In this document: positions 1 through 8,940 of the stretch, one piece after another
Numbering within the stretch: the stretch's first letter is position 1
Layout: each line of letters starts with the position of its first letter
Assembly (NCBI RefSeq): GCF_020881035.1
Contig: NZ_JAJITC010000003.1
Location: 124,001 to 188,000 of the forward strand
Direction of reading: 5' to 3'
From: Paraburkholderia translucens
Lineage (GTDB): Bacteria > Pseudomonadota > Gammaproteobacteria > Burkholderiales > Burkholderiaceae
Length of the DNA stretch: 64,000 bases
Translations under genes and position numbers: made by a program
Notes under the pieces: generated by a model
What the model was told of the DNA's origin: nothing
Database searches by the model: none
Seen by the model: only the letters and a program-made list of their open reading frames with translations

Positions 1-37
1 GTGCGTTACCGTGCCGGCCGATCGATTCGCTTTCCGC

Positions 38-1033
38 TTATTTACCCGCCGCCAATTCATCGCGCACCTGCGCGCCGATTTCGAACGAGCGCAGCCGCGC
101 TTCGTGATCGTAAATCTGCGCGGTCAGCATCAATTCGTTCGCGCCGGTCTGCTCGATGATCGATCGCAGACCTTCGCGGACTGCGTCGCGATCGCCGAGC
201 ACCGTGCAGGCGAGCGCCCGTGCGACGTTGTTCAGCTCGATCTCCGATGCGTCGAGCCGCTCCACCGGCGGCTGCAATTGCCCCGGCGTGCCGCGCCGCA
301 AATTGATGAACTGCTGCTGCAGCGAGGTGAAAAGACGCGCGGCTTCGTCGTGCGTGTCGGCGGCGAACAGATTGACGCCGACCATCGCATAAGGTTTCGC
401 GAGCGTCGCGGACGGCCGGAACTGCGAGCGATACACCTGCAGCGCGCTCATCATGTAATCGGGCGCGAAGTGCGACGCGAACGCGAACGGCAGGCCTAGC
501 GCCGCGGCCAGTTGCGCGCTGTACAGCGAGGAGCCGAGCAGCCACAGCGGCACCTGCAGGCCCGCACCCGGCACCGCGCGAATCCGCTGGCCCTCGACCG
601 GCTCCGCGAAATAGCGTTGCAACTCGACGACGTCGTCGGGGAAGGTTTCGGCGCTCGCCTGCAGGTCGCGGCGCAGCGCGCGGGCGGTGGTCTGGTCGGT
701 GCCGGGCGCGCGGCCCAGGCCGAGATCGATCCGCCCAGGATACAGCGACGCGAGCGTGCCGAACTGTTCGGCGATCACGAGCGGCGCATGGTTCGGCAGC
801 ATGATGCCGCCGGAGCCGACGCGAATCGTCTTCGTGCCGCCTGCCACGTAGCCGATCACGACCGAGGTCGCCGCGCTCGCGATGCCGGGCATGTTGTGAT
901 GCTCGGCGAGCCAGTAGCGTTTGTAGTTCAACGTTTCCGCGTGCTGGGCGAGTGACAGTGTGTTCCTGAACGCGTCCGCCGGCGTGGCGCCCGCGGTGAC
1001 CGGTGAAAGATCGAGAACCGAGAAGGAGATCAT
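38..1033 (-). CDS. LLM-class (luciferase-like) flavin-dependent monooxygenase
   Basis: This 331-residue protein is a bacterial luciferase-like oxidoreductase that should use reduced FMN or F420 to oxidise a small substrate in the cytoplasm. The family hallmarks are visible: a WLAEHHN motif at residues 41-47, a [13 protein letters not shown] motif at 101-113 and a [12 protein letters not shown] stretch around 73-84. These are typical of the MsnO8/YhbW-like subgroup of alkanal-monooxygenase-like proteins, about 330 residues long. The reading frame stays open further upstream, but homology begins at the ATG at 1033 and the upstream part looks like intergenic sequence, so I chose 1033; no strong ribosome binding site is visible. 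It is divergent from the multi-rhodanese gene, which hints at a sulfur or sulfonate context, but the substrate cannot be read from the sequence. Confidence 0.88.
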   Translation of the reverse strand: MISFSVLDLSPVTAGATPADAFRNTLSLAQHAETLNYKRYWLAEHHNMPGIASAATSVVIGYVAGGTKTIRVGSGGIMLPNHAPLVIAEQFGTLASLYPGRIDLGLGRAPGTDQTTARALRRDLQASAETFPDDVVELQRYFAEPVEGQRIRAVPGAGLQVPLWLLGSSLYSAQLAAALGLPFAFASHFAPDYMMSALQVYRSQFRPSATLAKPYAMVGVNLFAADTHDEAARLFTSLQQQFINLRRGTPGQLQPPVERLDASEIELNNVARALACTVLGDRDAVREGLRSIIEQTGANELMLTAQIYDHEARLRSFEIGAQVRDELAAGK

Positions 1034-1348
1034 TGTGGGTTGATTGCAGTGGGCGGCGCTTTCGCGCGATGCGGCATTGTGGCAAAGCGGCGGCTTTTCT
1101 GCTGGCGGCAAGGCGATGTCCACATCGGCCGAAGGGTTTGCGCGGAGCGCGGCAACGATTCGTGGCGCGGAAATTGCACCCGCTGGCATGTTCGCGCCGC
1201 GGTGTTTCGCATTCGCCTTGCGCGGGTATAAGCAATCCAGCGAGTGACCGTGCGCCAATCTGCATTCGAGAGTACGGTTGAATTATCGACACGGTGACGC
1301 GAGCCGTTACCGGAGTTCTGGAATGAAAGCGAAGGAGTTCCCGATCCC
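1034..1348. other. Divergent intergenic region, monooxygenase / rhodanese
   Basis: These 315 bases separate two divergent genes and must carry both promoters. An AT-rich patch lies near 1278-1290. An AAGGAG ribosome binding site at 1331-1336 serves the rhodanese gene. I see no convincing operator or terminator. Confidence 0.5.
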
Positions 1349-2950
1349 ATGAATGTCGTCAAAGAGTTTCATACCCGATCATTCCAAGACGTGTGCCACG
1401 CCTTGCTCGCCCGCGAGGAGATCGCACTGCTCGACGTGCGTGAGGAAGATCCGCACGCGCGCAGTCATCCGTTGTTCGCCGCCAATCTGCCACTGTCGCG
1501 GCTCGAGCTCGACGCGCCAGCGCGGCTGCCGCGCCGCGCGGTGCCGATCGTCGTGCTCGATGCCGGCGAGGGCCTCGCGAGGCGCGCGGCCGAGCGCCTC
1601 GGCGCGCTCGGCTATACCCACGTCGCGTTGCTCGAAGGCGGCCTGCAAGGCTGGCGCGAAGCCGGCGGCGAGCTGTTCAGGGACGTCAACGTGCCGAGCA
1701 AGGCATTCGCCGAACTGGTCGACAGCGTGCGTCATACGCCATCGCTGTCCGCGCAGCAGGTGCAGGCGCTGCTCGATCGCGACGCCGATGTCGTGGTGCT
1801 CGACGCGCGCCGCTTCGACGAGTTTCAGACCATGAACATTCCCGGCAGCATCAGTGTGCCCGGTGCGGAACTGGTGCTGCGCGCGCGGCAGCTCGCGCCG
1901 GATCCAGCCACGCGCATCATCGTCAATTGCGCGGGACGCACGCGCAGCATCATCGGTGCGCAGTCGCTGATCAACGCGGGCGTGCCGAATCCGGTCGCGG
2001 CGCTGCGCAACGGCACGATGGGCTGGACGCTCGCCGGTCAGCCGCTCGCGCATGGCGGGGCGCGGCGCGCCGAAGGCGCCGTCGACGACGCCTCGCGACT
2101 CGCCGCTGCGGAGGGCGCGCGCGCGGTTGCCGATCGTGCGCGTGTGCACCGCACCTCGCGCGACGAAGCGCGTCGCTGGGCTGACGAAGCGGTGCGCACG
2201 GTGTATCGCTTCGACGTGCGCATGCCTGAGGAGTACGAGGCGGGCCACGTGCCCGGTTTTCGCAGTGCGCCGGGCGGCCAGCTCGTGCAGGAGACCGACC
2301 GGTTCGTGCCGGTGCGTGGCGCGCGCGTGATCCTCGCGGACAGCGACGGCGTGCGCGCGAACATGACCGCTTCGTGGCTCGCGCAGATGAACGTCGAGGT
2401 GTACGTGGTCGATGGCCTGACGGCGGCCGATTTCGCCGAGAAGGGTGTGGCGCCGCTCGCGCGCAACGCGGTCGCGCCGCCCGACGTCGACGAGATCGCT
2501 CCGGCCGAGCTCGCCGCGCTTCTGCAATCGACGGGGACCGTGGTGCTCGATTTCGCGAACAGCACGAGCTACCTGAAGCGGCACGTTCCGGGCGCGTGGT
2601 TCGTGATTCGCAGCCAGCTCGCCGACGCGCTGCGCATCCTGCCCGACGCGAAGCGCTATGTGCTCACGTGCGACGGCGGTGTGCTCGCGCGCTTCGTCGC
2701 GCCGGAACTCGCCGAGGCGACCGGGCGGCCGGTGCAGGTATTGCGCGGCGGCACGATGGCGTGGATCGACGCGGGCTTGCCGGTCGAGTCGGGCGGCACG
2801 CGCATGGCGTCGCCGCGCATCGACCGTTATCAGCGGCCGTATGAAGGCACCGACAACGCGCGCGAGGCGATGAGCGCGTATCTGGAGTGGGAGCATGGGC
2901 TCGTCGCGCAACTCGCACGCGACGGCACCCACGGCTTTCGGGTGATATGA
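1349..2950 (+). CDS. Four-domain rhodanese-like sulfurtransferase
   Basis: This 533-residue protein is built of four consecutive rhodanese homology domains, at about residues 10-108, 130-235, 280-360 and 385-480. Rhodaneses move sulfane sulfur through a persulfide on an active-site cysteine. Domain 2 carries a proper loop (NCAGRTRS, Cys194) and domain 4 has CDGGVLAR (Cys441). The equivalent loop position of domain 1 (LDAGEGLA) and domain 3 (ADSDGVRA) has no cysteine, so those are probably structural. Alternation of inactive and active domains is common in tandem rhodaneses. There is no signal peptide, so it should be cytoplasmic. An AAGGAG box at 1331-1336 supports the ATG at 1349. The divergent flavin monooxygenase suggests a joint role in sulfur compound metabolism, which is inference. 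Confidence 0.85.
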   Translation: MNVVKEFHTRSFQDVCHALLAREEIALLDVREEDPHARSHPLFAANLPLSRLELDAPARLPRRAVPIVVLDAGEGLARRAAERLGALGYTHVALLEGGLQGWREAGGELFRDVNVPSKAFAELVDSVRHTPSLSAQQVQALLDRDADVVVLDARRFDEFQTMNIPGSISVPGAELVLRARQLAPDPATRIIVNCAGRTRSIIGAQSLINAGVPNPVAALRNGTMGWTLAGQPLAHGGARRAEGAVDDASRLAAAEGARAVADRARVHRTSRDEARRWADEAVRTVYRFDVRMPEEYEAGHVPGFRSAPGGQLVQETDRFVPVRGARVILADSDGVRANMTASWLAQMNVEVYVVDGLTAADFAEKGVAPLARNAVAPPDVDEIAPAELAALLQSTGTVVLDFANSTSYLKRHVPGAWFVIRSQLADALRILPDAKRYVLTCDGGVLARFVAPELAEATGRPVQVLRGGTMAWIDAGLPVESGGTRMASPRIDRYQRPYEGTDNAREAMSAYLEWEHGLVAQLARDGTHGFRVI

Positions 2951-2989
2951 CGGGCCGGCCATCCGGCGGCCGCGAGAATCCTCTGCCGA

Positions 2990-3266
2990 TTCGGTGTAAA
3001 CGCGCTCTCCTCGAAAGCCTCCAATGCGTCTAAATTAACGGCATCAGGAAGGCTTATCGAGGGACCAGGGCGGCCAGGAAAAAGGCAGCGGTTCGTCATT
3101 CGGCGATGGCGCAAGGTGAGCAGCCAAGGTTGCTCATCGCTTCGGCTGGAGCGGACCGCTGCGCGTCGTCCGTGGTGCTTCGCGCAAGGCGGCCAGTGAG
3201 CCGCCGTCACTTCCGGTTGATCGCAATCGACCGAGCTGGCGACGCTGTGTACAGCGTCGCCTTTTT
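2990..3266 (+). ncRNA. Candidate structured small RNA ending at an intrinsic terminator
   Basis: The 500-base gap between the rhodanese and lipoprotein genes lacks a credible protein gene but is rich in hairpins. TGAGCA at 3117-3122 pairs with TGCTCA at 3131-3136. GGCGGC at 3188-3193 pairs with GCCGCC at 3200-3205. GGTTGAT near 3214 pairs with ATCGACC, with one G-U pair. The series ends at a perfect intrinsic terminator at 3238-3266. This could be a stand-alone small RNA or a long structured 3' region of the rhodanese transcript. I matched it to no known RNA family, and both the 5' end and the promoter are guesses. Confidence 0.35.
3238..3266 (+). terminator. Strong rho-independent terminator
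   Basis: GGCGACGCTG (3238-3247) and CAGCGTCGCC (3252-3261) form a perfect 10-bp stem with a TGTA loop, followed by five T residues. It ends whatever transcript enters from the rhodanese gene or from the candidate RNA just upstream. Confidence 0.85.
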
Positions 3267-3451
3267 GCATCTGGCGTGCCCATCTCATTCGACCTTTTCG
3301 CGCCGCGCGCAACACTTTGCGCGTGTAGCCGCACGCGTCTTGCCCGCGTCGCTCGCGGTTTTTTCCGCGCACGGTTATGCTTGTAGCACACACTACAGAC
3401 CGGCAATGCACACGGATGGCAGATCCCGCGCGCATCCGGACAGGAACCGAC

Positions 3452-4003
3452 GTGAGTCTCAAACCGCTGGGTGTCACGCTGCTGATAGCGTGCTTCGCGC
3501 TGACCGGCTGCGACCAACAGCAGAGCGATCAAGCCGTGCAAAAACTCAAGGACTTTTTCAACGCGGTCAAACCGGACGCGTTGCTGCTCAAGGACATGAC
3601 GCCGGGCGTCACGACCGAAGCGCAGGTTCTCGCGCAGATGGGTAAGCCCGAAACCGCGCGCGCCTTCACCGACGGCTCGAAACGCTTCGAATATCCGCGC
3701 GGCCCGCAGGGCCTCAACACGTACATGGTCGACATCGACCGCGACGGCAAGCTGCAGGCGATCACGCAGGTGCTGACCGCGGCCAACTTCGCGAAGATCC
3801 GCTCCGGCATGACCGAAGAGGAGGTGCGGCGCTTGCTCGGCAAACCTGGACAGATCGCGGTGTTTCCGCTGAAGCCGGAGACCGTGTGGAGCTGGAAATG
3901 GCGTGAGGGCGGCGTGACCGAAGAGGGCATCTTCAACGTGCACTTCGACCGGAACCAGCGGGTGTACACCACGTCGCGCTCTGACGTGATACGAGGACGA
4001 TAG
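3452..4003 (+). CDS. BamE/SmpA-like outer-membrane lipoprotein
   Basis: A predicted lipoprotein of 183 residues. It starts with a short hydrophobic signal and a lipobox LTGC, with the lipidated Cys at residue 20. The mature part contains two successive BamE/OmlA-like segments, recognisable from the repeated pattern MTPGVTTEAQVLAQMGKP and SGMTEEEVRRLLGKPG, each a helix followed by the start of a sheet. BamE-type domains are found in outer-membrane assembly lipoproteins, but a tandem arrangement is not the canonical BamE of about 110-180 residues, so I call it BamE-like only. The GTG at 3452 follows an AGGA box at 3442-3445 and puts the signal peptide at the exact N terminus; upstream in-frame starts would add an unconvincing leader. 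The patatin gene follows 49 bases downstream and may be co-transcribed. Confidence 0.8.
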   Translation: MSLKPLGVTLLIACFALTGCDQQQSDQAVQKLKDFFNAVKPDALLLKDMTPGVTTEAQVLAQMGKPETARAFTDGSKRFEYPRGPQGLNTYMVDIDRDGKLQAITQVLTAANFAKIRSGMTEEEVRRLLGKPGQIAVFPLKPETVWSWKWREGGVTEEGIFNVHFDRNQRVYTTSRSDVIRGR

Positions 4004-4052
4004 GCGTGGAAATGCCGGCCAGAATGCGGGCCGAAGAAAGCGGGGTGAGGGG

Positions 4053-5006
4053 ATGATACGTCGACGTCGGTACAGCCGGATCGGGCTGGTGTTGGGAGGC
4101 GGCGCCGCGCGCGGCTGGGCGCACATCGGCGCGATTCGCGCGCTGCAGGACGCGGGCATCAAGCCCGACGTGGTGTGCGGCACGTCGATCGGCGCGCTGG
4201 TCGGCGCGGTCTATGCGAACGGCGATCTCGACTGGCTCGAGGAGTGGGTGTCGCGGCTCACGTGGCAGACCGTGGTGCGGCTGCTCGATCTGCGCATCTC
4301 CGGCGGACTACTCGGCGGGCGCAAGGTGATCCAGCTGTTCGCCGACAAATTCGACGGCCGCGCCATCGCGCAACTGGGCATACCGTTCGCCGCGGTCGCG
4401 ACCGAGCTCGACACGGGCCGCGAAATCTGGCTGCAGGACGGCAGCACCGTGGAGTGTGTACGCGCGTCGATTGCGATTCCGGGCATTTTCACGCCGGTGT
4501 GGCACAACGGCGTGTGGCTCGTCGACGGCGGGCTCAGCAACCCGGTGCCGGTGTCGGTCGCGCGCGGCATGCGCGCGGACTGCGTGATCGCGATCGACTT
4601 GAACAACGACATCCTGAACGGCCGCGACTTCGGCGGCGCGGTCGTCGAAACGCCCGCTCTCGATCCCGCCGCGCCGCCGCCCGTCGCGCTGCGCCGCAAC
4701 GGCAAGCCGTGGCCGCGCTGGCTCGCGCCAGCCGAAGCGAGCACCACCGGCGACGTGCGCGTGCCGCCGAAGCCGAGCGCGCATGTGCCGTCGATGTTGA
4801 GTTCGATCGCGCAAAGCATCGACATCATGCAGGTGCGCATCACGCGCAGCAGGCTCGCCGGCGAGCCGGCCGATATCCTGATCCAGCCGCGTCTCGGCGG
4901 CATGGGCATCTTCGATTTTCACCGCGCGGCGCCTGCCATCGAGGAAGGGCGCGCGGCGGTCGAGCACATGCTGCCGGCGATTCGCGCGCGGCTCGAGCTC
5001 GACTGA
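4053..5006 (+). CDS. Patatin-like phospholipase (RssA/NTE family)
   Basis: A 317-residue serine hydrolase of the patatin family, expected to cleave acyl esters of phospholipids or related lipids with a Ser-Asp dyad. All key elements are present: the oxyanion loop GGGAARG at residues 15-21, the nucleophile elbow GTSIG with Ser45, and the catalytic Asp158 in DGGLSNP. The N-terminal core matches bacterial RssA-type proteins. A proline-rich linker at about 205-250 separates the core from a C-terminal helical part that ends near DILIQPRLGGMGIFDF, also typical. There is no signal peptide. The ATG at 4053 is preceded by a weak GTGAGGGG box. It lies directly after the BamE-like lipoprotein on the same strand, so an envelope-lipid role is plausible. 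Confidence 0.88.
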   Translation: MIRRRRYSRIGLVLGGGAARGWAHIGAIRALQDAGIKPDVVCGTSIGALVGAVYANGDLDWLEEWVSRLTWQTVVRLLDLRISGGLLGGRKVIQLFADKFDGRAIAQLGIPFAAVATELDTGREIWLQDGSTVECVRASIAIPGIFTPVWHNGVWLVDGGLSNPVPVSVARGMRADCVIAIDLNNDILNGRDFGGAVVETPALDPAAPPPVALRRNGKPWPRWLAPAEASTTGDVRVPPKPSAHVPSMLSSIAQSIDIMQVRITRSRLAGEPADILIQPRLGGMGIFDFHRAAPAIEEGRAAVEHMLPAIRARLELD

Positions 5007-5491
5007 GCGCGCCCTCAGATCGAGCCCTCGGGCGCGGCGGTGGGTCTGCCACAGCAGCGCCGCGAGGGCGGGCGGCGCGCCTTCGAAGGCAAACGGATTG
5101 AGAAACTGGCGCGGCCACATCGGCGCGCTATCGCCTGTGAGTCGCAACCCGGCCTTATGGCTCATAGATGAGTCAATCTGACGGCTTCCGGTCGGAGTGG
5201 CGGTTGAAGCAGTCGCCGCGTCGCCTATCGAAAAAGCGACCCGAAACTTGCGAAATCGAGGCACGACCGAGCGCGCGTGGCGCACCTGACAAAACGACAA
5301 CCCTTGTGAAACCAAGCGCTACGAGCGTTCCAACCGGCGTCGGTGCATCATGTTGCATCGCAGCAAGACAGCCGCCCGGCATTTGAGAAATTGATTTTCG
5401 CTTGCGAGACTCCGCGCCATGCCGGAGTAGCGCGCAGCCAGCGAAGCCGCCGCCATCCGCGCGATTTCAACAACTCTGGATGGAGACACGC
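5007..5491. other. Intergenic leader of the aot transport genes
   Basis: About 485 bases without a supported gene; small open frames here look random. CGCGCCC (5008-5014) can pair with GGGCGCG (5030-5036) just after the patatin stop, a possible hairpin terminator without a T run. GCGTCGCCTAT at 5218-5228 also occurs exactly in the astC leader at 9003-9013. A TGCATCATGTTGCA-type imperfect palindrome sits at about 5343-5356. The aot promoter must be in this region, but I cannot point to convincing -35/-10 boxes. Confidence 0.5.
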
Positions 5492-6181
5492 GTGTTCCTA
5501 TACGGCTTTGGTCCGGTGCTGCTCGCCGGCACGATCCAGACGATCGAGCTGTCCGTTCTGTCGCTGGCGGCCGCGGTGTTGCTCGGCCTCGCGGGCGCGG
5601 CGGCGAAACTCTCGTTCAACCGGCCCTTGCGGGCCATCGCGACTGGCTATACGACGCTGATCCGCTCGGTGCCCGACCTCGTGCTGATGCTGTTGCTGTT
5701 CTACAGCATCCAGATGGCGGTCAACGATGTCACCGACGCGCTCGATCTGCCGCAGTTCGACATCGATCCGTTCGTGGCCGGCGTGCTGACGCTCGGTTTC
5801 ATCTACGGCGCGTACTTCACCGAAACCTTCCGTGGCGCGTTTCTCGCGGTGCCACGCGGCCAGCTCGAAGCGGGCAGCGCATATGGCATGCGCGGCGTGC
5901 GCGTGTTCACGCGCATCCTGTTCCCCCAGATGATGCGTTTCGCGCTGCCCGGCATCGGCAACAACTGGCAGGTGCTCGTGAAGGCGACCGCGCTCGTCTC
6001 GATCATCGGTCTCGCCGACGTCGTGAAGGCCGCGCAGGACGCGGGCAAGAGCACTTTCAACATGTTCTTCTTCATTCTCGTCGCCGCGCTGATCTATCTG
6101 GCGATCACCACCGTATCGAACGTCGTGCTGATCTGGCTGAACCGCCGCTATTCGATCGGCGTGCGACACGCGGAGCTTTGA
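5492..6181 (+). CDS. aotQ: Basic amino acid ABC transporter permease (AotQ/HisQ type)
   Basis: A 229-residue inner-membrane permease of the polar amino acid (HisQ/GlnP) family, with several hydrophobic segments and the EAA loop near EAGSAYGMRGVRVFTRILFP that contacts the ATPase. It forms the channel with the next gene, importing arginine/ornithine or histidine-lysine. An in-frame ATG exists at 5480, but the GTG at 5492 has a TGGAG box six bases ahead and gives the N terminus MFLYGFGP that I recall for Burkholderia homologues, so I prefer it. It is the first gene of a compact operon with aotM and aotP. Its position before the regulator and AST genes mirrors the Pseudomonas aot-argR arrangement, which is why I favour the arginine name over hisQ. 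Confidence 0.88.
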   Translation: MFLYGFGPVLLAGTIQTIELSVLSLAAAVLLGLAGAAAKLSFNRPLRAIATGYTTLIRSVPDLVLMLLLFYSIQMAVNDVTDALDLPQFDIDPFVAGVLTLGFIYGAYFTETFRGAFLAVPRGQLEAGSAYGMRGVRVFTRILFPQMMRFALPGIGNNWQVLVKATALVSIIGLADVVKAAQDAGKSTFNMFFFILVAALIYLAITTVSNVVLIWLNRRYSIGVRHAEL

Positions 6182-6186
6182 GCGTC

Positions 6187-6900
6187 ATGATCGATATCCT
6201 CAATCAATTCTGGCAGGCGTATCTGTTCTGGGACGGTCAACGCCTGTCGGGTCTCGCGGTCACGCTGTGGCTGCTGGTCGCGTCGATCGCGATCGGCTTC
6301 GTGTGCGCGGTGCCGCTGGCGGTCGCGCGCGTGTCGAACAGGCGCTGGCTCTCGACGCCAGTGCGTTTGTACACCTACGTATTTCGCGGCACGCCGCTTT
6401 ACGTGCAACTGCTGTTGATCTACACCGGCGTGTACAGTCTCGCATTCGTGCGCTCGCACAGCCTGCTCGACGCGTTCTTTCGCAGCGGTTTTCACTGCGC
6501 GATCCTCGCCTTCGCGCTGAACACCTGCGCGTACACGACCGAGATTTTCGCGGGTGCGATCCGCTCGACCTCGCACGGTGAAGTCGAGGCGGCGCGCGCT
6601 TACGGCATGAGCTGGTTCACGATGTACCGGCGCGTTGTGATACCGTCCGCGCTGCGCCGCGCGCTGCCGTTGTACAGTAACGAAGTGATCCTGATGCTGC
6701 ACGCGACCACGGTCGCGTTCACGGCCACCGTGCCCGACATCCTGAAGGTCGCGCGCGACGCGAACTCGGCGACCTATCAGTCGTTCAACGCGTTCGGGCT
6801 CGCGGCGTTGCTTTATCTCGTGGTGTCGTTCGCGCTGGTCGCGCTGTTCAGGCGCGCCGAGCGTCGCTGGCTCGCCCATCTCGCGGTGCGCACGCATTGA
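6187..6900 (+). CDS. aotM: Basic amino acid ABC transporter permease (AotM/HisM type)
   Basis: A 237-residue second permease of the HisM type, with about five membrane segments and an EAA loop ([20 protein letters not shown]). It pairs with the preceding permease to form the channel through the inner membrane. The ATG at 6187 lies six bases after the aotQ stop, and a GGAG at 6172-6175 inside the end of aotQ can act as its ribosome binding site, so the two are probably translationally coupled. An in-frame TTG at 6178 would overlap aotQ and is less likely. The substrate is inferred from the neighbouring arginine catabolic genes. Confidence 0.88.
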   Translation: MIDILNQFWQAYLFWDGQRLSGLAVTLWLLVASIAIGFVCAVPLAVARVSNRRWLSTPVRLYTYVFRGTPLYVQLLLIYTGVYSLAFVRSHSLLDAFFRSGFHCAILAFALNTCAYTTEIFAGAIRSTSHGEVEAARAYGMSWFTMYRRVVIPSALRRALPLYSNEVILMLHATTVAFTATVPDILKVARDANSATYQSFNAFGLAALLYLVVSFALVALFRRAERRWLAHLAVRTH

Positions 6901-7004
6901 GCGCGCGACGGCGCCAAAGCCGGGGGCGCCACGCGCTTCGGCACGGCGGCGTCCGCACCAGACCGATCCGTAGACTGATCCGCATTTTTCACTGGGAGAG
7001 CATC

Positions 7005-7796
7005 TTGCTCCATACCACTCAAACCGAAGCTTGCAAGCTCGCCGTACAGGACATCCACAAGCGCTACGGCGACAACGAAGTGCTCAAGGGCGTGTCGCTC
7101 AACGCGAACAAGGGCGACGTGATCAGCATCATCGGCGCGAGCGGCTCGGGCAAAAGCACTTTCCTGCGTTGCATCAACTTTCTCGAGCGGCCGAACGCCG
7201 GGCAGATCATCGTCGATGGTGAAGCGGTCAAGACGAAGACCGATCGCGCCGGCAATCTCGAAGTGGCGGACCACAAGCAACTGCAGCGCATCCGCACGAA
7301 GCTCGCGATGGTGTTCCAGCATTTCAATCTGTGGGCGCATATGAATGTGCTGGAAAACGTGACCGAAGCGCCGATTCATGTGCTCGGCCTGAAGCGCAAG
7401 GAAGCCGAGGACCGCGCGCGCGAATATCTCGAGAAGGTCGGTCTCGCGCCGCGTCTCGAGAAGCAGTACCCGTCGCATCTGTCGGGCGGCCAGCAGCAGC
7501 GCGTCGCGATTGCGCGGGCTCTGGCGATGCATCCCGACGTGATGCTGTTCGACGAACCGACCTCCGCGCTCGACCCGGAGCTCGTCGGCGAAGTGCTGAA
7601 GGTGATGCAGAAGCTCGCCGAGGAAGGCCGCACGATGATCGTCGTCACGCACGAAATGGGCTTTGCTCGCAACGTGTCGAACCATGTGATGTTCCTGCAC
7701 CAGGGCCGCAGCGAGGAAGAGGGCAATCCCGCCGAGGTGCTTAGAGCGCCGCGCAGCGAGCGCCTGAAGCAGTTCCTGTCCGGCAGCCTGAAGTAA
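7005..7796 (+). CDS. aotP: Basic amino acid ABC transporter ATPase (AotP/HisP type)
   Basis: A 263-residue ATP-binding subunit that energises arginine/ornithine or histidine uptake. It has a Walker A motif GASGSGKST at residues 44-52, the signature LSGGQQQR at 159-166, Walker B MLFDEP at 180-185 and a switch histidine in VVTHEMGF. The extra segment around residues 71-95, containing [18 protein letters not shown], is typical of the HisP/AotP group. I chose the TTG at 7005 because a GGGAG box lies six bases ahead and the protein then begins [12 protein letters not shown], as I recall for Burkholderia relatives; there is no in-frame ATG nearby. A 104-base gap separates it from aotM, and the regulator gene follows after 48 bases. 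Confidence 0.92.
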   Translation: MLHTTQTEACKLAVQDIHKRYGDNEVLKGVSLNANKGDVISIIGASGSGKSTFLRCINFLERPNAGQIIVDGEAVKTKTDRAGNLEVADHKQLQRIRTKLAMVFQHFNLWAHMNVLENVTEAPIHVLGLKRKEAEDRAREYLEKVGLAPRLEKQYPSHLSGGQQQRVAIARALAMHPDVMLFDEPTSALDPELVGEVLKVMQKLAEEGRTMIVVTHEMGFARNVSNHVMFLHQGRSEEEGNPAEVLRAPRSERLKQFLSGSLK

Positions 7797-7844
7797 CGCG
7801 CGGCTCGCTCGCGCGTCAGCACTTCCCTCACACCCCCGCAACCG

Positions 7845-8888
7845 ATGGCCCGCACGTCCAGCCCGGCTCGCACGACGCAGGTCGCGATCGTCGCCTTGCC
7901 GCCTGTGTCGATGTCGGGCGTCGGTCCGATCGTCGACGCGCTCAATCTCGCCAATGAAATCGACGGCCGCGCGCTGTATCGCGTGCAGGTGTGTTCGTGG
8001 GACGGCCGCGCGGTGCCTTTGTCGGGCGGCGCGCAATGGCCGGCCGATGCCGCCTTCGGTGACGCGATCGCGTGCGACTGGCTCATCCTCGTCAGCGAGC
8101 AGTTCCAGCAGTTCGCCGACTACCGGTTGTTTCTCGCGAGCCTCGCGCGCGTCGGCCAGCGCACGCCGCTCGTCACCGGCATTCATCACGGCGTGTGGTG
8201 GCTCGCGATGGCGGGGCAGTTGTCGGGCTATCGCGTGAGCGTGAACTGGGAAACCTATCAGCAGTTCTCCGAACAATTCGAACGCTCGATCGTCACGCAG
8301 CAGATCTTCGAAATCGATCGCGATCGCGCGACCTGCGCGGGCGGTCAGGCGACCGTCGACTTCATGCTCGCGATGATCGGCCGCGAGCACGGGCCCGAAC
8401 TCGCGGAGCGCATTGCCGATACCCTCGGTGTCGGGGCGTTGCGCACCGGCGAGGAGCGTCAGCGCATTCCGTTCGTGACCGCGCCGGGCGAGCGTCATCC
8501 GCGCCTGAACGACGCGCTGCTGCTGATGGAAGCGAACATCGAGGACCCGCTTACGACCGATGAAATCGCCGGCCTCGTCGGCGTCTCGCGGCGGCAACTG
8601 GAGCGGCTGTTTCGACAGTATCTCGGCTCGATGCCGTCCAAATACTATCTGGGGCTGCGGCTGTCGAAGGCTCGCACGCAATTGCAGCGCACCAGCAAAT
8701 CGGTCGTGCAGATCAGCCTCGCGTGCGGATTTTCGTCGGCGGCGCACTTCTCGAATGCGTATCGCGAGCGCTTCGGCGTCACGCCGCGCGAGGATCGCCG
8801 CAACTGGATCGACCGGCAGACCGGCGCGCACGGCGGCGCGAGCGAACCGCGGCCCGCCGCGCTGATCGAGCGGCCCGAGGTGGAATGA
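7845..8888 (+). CDS. argR: GlxA/AraC-family regulator, ArgR-type
   Basis: A 347-residue transcription factor with an N-terminal DJ-1/PfpI (glutamine-amidotransferase-like) domain at about 10-190 and a C-terminal AraC-type double helix-turn-helix at about 230-330, with elements TTDEIAGLVGVSRRQLERLF and QISLACGFSSAAHFSNAYRE. In Pseudomonas aeruginosa the arginine-responsive ArgR has this architecture, is encoded right after the aot transporter and activates both aot and the AST (aru) genes. The position here, between aotQMP and astC, matches. The ATG at 7845 lacks an obvious ribosome binding site, so translation may depend on coupling with aotP. It probably senses arginine and autoregulates; that is inference from the homologue and context. 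Confidence 0.85.
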   Translation: MARTSSPARTTQVAIVALPPVSMSGVGPIVDALNLANEIDGRALYRVQVCSWDGRAVPLSGGAQWPADAAFGDAIACDWLILVSEQFQQFADYRLFLASLARVGQRTPLVTGIHHGVWWLAMAGQLSGYRVSVNWETYQQFSEQFERSIVTQQIFEIDRDRATCAGGQATVDFMLAMIGREHGPELAERIADTLGVGALRTGEERQRIPFVTAPGERHPRLNDALLLMEANIEDPLTTDEIAGLVGVSRRQLERLFRQYLGSMPSKYYLGLRLSKARTQLQRTSKSVVQISLACGFSSAAHFSNAYRERFGVTPREDRRNWIDRQTGAHGGASEPRPAALIERPEVE

Positions 8889-8940
8889 CACGAAGTGAAG
8901 GCGCCCACCGGAAGCTACCTGAAAGCAAACCTGGCACGCA

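Noticed and set aside
3040..3110. CTTATCGAGGGACC resembling the start of a SAM-I riboswitch
   Set aside because: Only the first block fits; the kink-turn, the pseudoknot strand and the later conserved stems are missing, and the next gene is an unrelated lipoprotein.
3117..3131. AGCAGCCAAGG as in the signal recognition particle RNA
   Set aside because: The required GGAA tetraloop and paired helix around it are absent; it is one side of a simple hairpin.
5173..5382. Small open frames on both strands before aotQ
   Set aside because: No ribosome binding site, no domain, and mutually overlapping; composition is that of intergenic sequence.
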